This document shows positions 36,209 through 38,626 of a stretch of DNA of 38,626 nucleotides, piece by piece (within the stretch, counting starts at the first letter, position 1; every line of letters starts with the position of its first letter). The stretch comes from Betaproteobacteria bacterium RIFCSPLOWO2_02_FULL_68_150 (GTDB lineage: Bacteria > Pseudomonadota > Gammaproteobacteria > Burkholderiales > SG8-39). The notes under the pieces are model-generated. The model ran no database searches and was not told the DNA's origin. It saw only the letters and a program-made list of their open reading frames with translations. The DNA is taken from NCBI GenBank assembly GCA_001771975.1, contig MERE01000020.1, forward strand, positions 1 to 38,626. The letters run 5' to 3'. A program made the position numbers and the translations under genes.

Positions 36209-37413
36209 AGCTGCCGATCTACCTCGACTACTCGGCGACCACGCCGGTCGATCCGCGTGTCGCGGAGAAGATGATCCCGTACCTCACCGAGCATTTCGGC
36301 AATCCGGCGAGCCGATCGCACGTGTTCGGCTGGAAGGCCGAGGAGGCGGTGGAAGAGGCGCGCGCCAGCGTCGCCGCACTGGTGAACTGCGACGCCAAGG
36401 ACCTCGTCTGGACCTCGGGGGCGACGGAATCGATCAACCTGGCGCTGAAGGGCGCGGCGGAGTTCTACAAGACGCGCGGCAAGCACCTGGTCACGGTCAA
36501 GACCGAGCACAAGGCCACGCTCGATACCTGCCGCGAACTGGAGCGGCGCGGTTTCGAGGTCACCTATCTCGACGTGGCGGCCGACGGCCTGCTGGACCTG
36601 GGCGAGCTCGAGGCGGCGCTGCGCGCGGACACCCTCCTCGTCTCGGTGATGTTCGTGAACAACGAGATCGGCGTGGTGCAGGACATCGCGGCGATCGGCG
36701 CGCTGTGCAGGTCCAAGGGCGTGCTGCTGCACGTCGATGCGGCGCAGGCCACCGGCAAGTGCCCGATCGACCTGCAAAGCCTCAAAGCCGACCTGATGTC
36801 GTTTTCGGCGCACAAGACTTACGGCCCGAAGGGCGTTGGCGCGCTCTACGTGCGGCGCAAGCCCCGCGTGCGGCTGGAGGCGCAGATCCACGGCGGCGGA
36901 CACGAGAGGGGTTTGCGCTCGGGCACGCTGGCGACGCACCAGATCGTCGGCATGGGCGAGGCGTTTCGCCTTGCGCGGCTCGAAATGGCGATCGAGAACG
37001 AGCGCATCCGCTCGCTGCGCGACAAGCTGCTGCGCGGCATGCAGGAGATCGAGGAAGTTTTCGTCAACGGCCATCTCGAGCAGCGCGTGCCGCACAATCT
37101 CAACGTCAGCTTCAATTTCGTCGAGGGCGAGTCGCTCATCATGGCGGTCAAGGACATTGCAGTCTCCTCCGGCTCGGCCTGCACCTCGGCGTCGCTCGAG
37201 CCGTCGTATGTCCTGCGGGCGCTGGGACGCTCGGACGAGCTGGCGCATTCGTCGATCCGCTTCACGCTCGGCCGCTTCACCAGCGAGGACGAGGTGGACT
37301 ACACCATCGATCACCTGAAGGCCAAGGTGAAGAAGCTGCGCGAGATGTCCCCGCTGTGGGAAATGCACCAGGAAGGCATCGACCTGGACTCCGTCCAGTG
37401 GGCGGCGCATTGA
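36205..37413 (+). CDS. iscS: Cysteine desulfurase IscS
   Basis: ATGA overlap with isc[75 protein letters not shown]. Confidence 0.97.
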   Translation: MKLPIYLDYSATTPVDPRVAEKMIPYLTEHFGNPASRSHVFGWKAEEAVEEARASVAALVNCDAKDLVWTSGATESINLALKGAAEFYKTRGKHLVTVKTEHKATLDTCRELERRGFEVTYLDVAADGLLDLGELEAALRADTLLVSVMFVNNEIGVVQDIAAIGALCRSKGVLLHVDAAQATGKCPIDLQSLKADLMSFSAHKTYGPKGVGALYVRRKPRVRLEAQIHGGGHERGLRSGTLATHQIVGMGEAFRLARLEMAIENERIRSLRDKLLRGMQEIEEVFVNGHLEQRVPHNLNVSFNFVEGESLIMAVKDIAVSSGSACTSASLEPSYVLRALGRSDELAHSSIRFTLGRFTSEDEVDYTIDHLKAKVKKLREMSPLWEMHQEGIDLDSVQWAAH

Positions 37414-37460
37414 GACAGGCGAGGAGGGCAACGGCCCGGACGAATTTGAATTTCCTCATC

Positions 37461-37497
37461 TCTGCCGAGCTGGAGTGAATCATTCCAGGTCGGCAGA
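37461..37497 (+). other. Intergenic stem-loop between iscS and iscU
   Basis: TCTGCCGA-g-CTGGA-gtgaatcat-TCCAG-g-TCGGCAGA: 8 bp + mismatch + 5 bp stem, 9-nt loop; not followed by a T tract. Confidence 0.6.
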
Positions 37498-37559
37498 CCG
37501 GGGAAAATCAACTGACGCGCATTCCGATGCAAATTGACGGAAACTAGCTGGAGAGCACC

Positions 37560-37970
37560 ATGGCATACAGCAACAAAGTCATCGATCACTACGAGAACCC
37601 GAGAAACGTGGGTTCGTTCGACAAGTCCGACGAGGCGATAGGCACCGGCATGGTCGGCGCGCCGGCCTGCGGCGACGTGATGAAACTGCAGATCAGGGTG
37701 AACGCAGCCGGCGTCATCGAGGACGCGCGCTTCAAGACCTACGGTTGCGGCTCGGCCATTGCCTCCAGCTCGCTCGTCACCGAGTGGGTCAAGGGCAAGA
37801 CGCTCGCCGAGGCGGCGACCATCCGGAACACGCAGATCGCCGAGGAGCTGACGCTGCCGCCGGTCAAGATCCACTGCTCGATCCTGGCGGAGGACGCGAT
37901 CAAGGCGGCAGTGGCGGATTACCGCAACAAGCACGGCGAGCAGGCGACTGACGCCAAGAAAGTCGCCTGA
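37560..37970 (+). CDS. iscU: Fe-S cluster scaffold protein IscU
   Basis: [22 protein letters not shown]...[14 protein letters not shown]...[15 protein letters not shown]...[14 protein letters not shown]. Confidence 0.97.
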   Translation: MAYSNKVIDHYENPRNVGSFDKSDEAIGTGMVGAPACGDVMKLQIRVNAAGVIEDARFKTYGCGSAIASSSLVTEWVKGKTLAEAATIRNTQIAEELTLPPVKIHCSILAEDAIKAAVADYRNKHGEQATDAKKVA

Positions 37971-37984
37971 GCGCGGAGGATGGC

Positions 37985-38308
37985 ATGGCTGTAACACTGA
38001 CCGAGAAGGCGGCGAGCCACGTGCAGGGATTCCTGGCCAAGCGCGGCAGGGGTATTGCGCTGCGCGTCGGCGTGCGCACATCGGGCTGCTCCGGCATGGC
38101 CTACAAGCTGGAGTTCGCCGACGCCGTCGCGCCGGAGGACATCCAGTTCGAGTGCCACGGCGTCAAGGTCGTGGTCGATCCCAAGAGCCTGCCGTATGTC
38201 GATGGCACGGAACTCGATTACACGCGCGAGGGCCTCAACGAGGGGTTCAGGTTCAACAACCCCAACGTCAAGGACGCCTGCGGCTGCGGCGAATCGTTCA
38301 ACGTCTGA
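37985..38308 (+). CDS. iscA: Fe-S cluster assembly protein IscA
   Basis: [44 protein letters not shown]...[17 protein letters not shown]. Confidence 0.96.
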   Translation: MAVTLTEKAASHVQGFLAKRGRGIALRVGVRTSGCSGMAYKLEFADAVAPEDIQFECHGVKVVVDPKSLPYVDGTELDYTREGLNEGFRFNNPNVKDACGCGESFNV

Positions 38309-38626
38309 AGAACCATTTCGAGCTCTTCGGGCTGCAACCGGCCTACGCGCTGGAGACTGAGCAGCTCGAGCGCGCCTATCGCGAGATCCAGGCGCGCATC
38401 CACCCGGACCGTTTCGCGCATGCGGGCGACGCCGAGCGCCGCGCGTCGATGCAATGGACCACGCGCGTCAACGAGGCCTATCGCATCCTGAAGAGCCCGG
38501 TGCAGCGCGGCAAGTACCTGCTGGGACTGCAGGGCGTCGACGTCGCGTTCGAGACCAACACGGCGATGCCGGCCGAGTTCCTCGCGCAGCAGATGGAATG
38601 GCGCGAGCAACTGGAAGAGGCGCTGG
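38305..38626 (+). CDS. hscB: Fe-S co-chaperone HscB, partial (3' end outside window)
   Basis: [78 protein letters not shown] (J-domain HPD); frame open to window end; apparent start is CTG overlapping iscA TGA. Confidence 0.88.
   Translation, partial: MKNHFELFGLQPAYALETEQLERAYREIQARIHPDRFAHAGDAERRASMQWTTRVNEAYRILKSPVQRGKYLLGLQGVDVAFETNTAMPAEFLAQQMEWREQLEEAL

Noticed and set aside
36082-37431. 449-aa minus-strand ORF opposite iscS
   Set aside because: iscS is unambiguous; no motif in the antisense frame.
1-38626. CRISPR array, tRNA/rRNA genes, IS elements or integrases
   Set aside because: No regularly spaced repeats, no tRNA-like cloverleaf noticed, and no transposase or recombinase motifs in any frame examined.

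Overview
A GC-rich, probably betaproteobacterial chromosomal window. Both flanks are housekeeping or envelope genes. Left flank: DegT-type aminotransferase (partial), EamA-like half-transporter, small basic ORF, a PFK with PPi-type motifs, and a ~2.9k-aa cyclic beta-1,2-glucan synthase. Right flank: oxidoreductase-SelD fusion, DUF971, a frameshifted TonB receptor, GT2, suhB, trmJ, cysE, and iscR-iscS-iscU-iscA-hscB (partial). Between them (~12.5-27.05 kb), next to a decayed ATP-grasp gene, is a compact co-directional cassette that looks like an anti-phage/DNA-modification island. Its order is XRE-HTH+SNF2 helicase+DUF3883, PHP+SMC-like ATPase, Schlafen/AlbA_2 ATP-binding protein, DUF1156 Zn-ribbon DNA methylase, a truncated Fic gene keeping only the N-terminal inhibitory motif, and a DUF499 AAA ATPase. 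The methylase/DUF499/helicase core resembles previously noted defence-associated sets. The full six-gene arrangement, the HTH fusion with three operator-like repeats upstream, and the headless Fic remnant are the most notable points. All calls come from reading translated motifs; no database searches were run.
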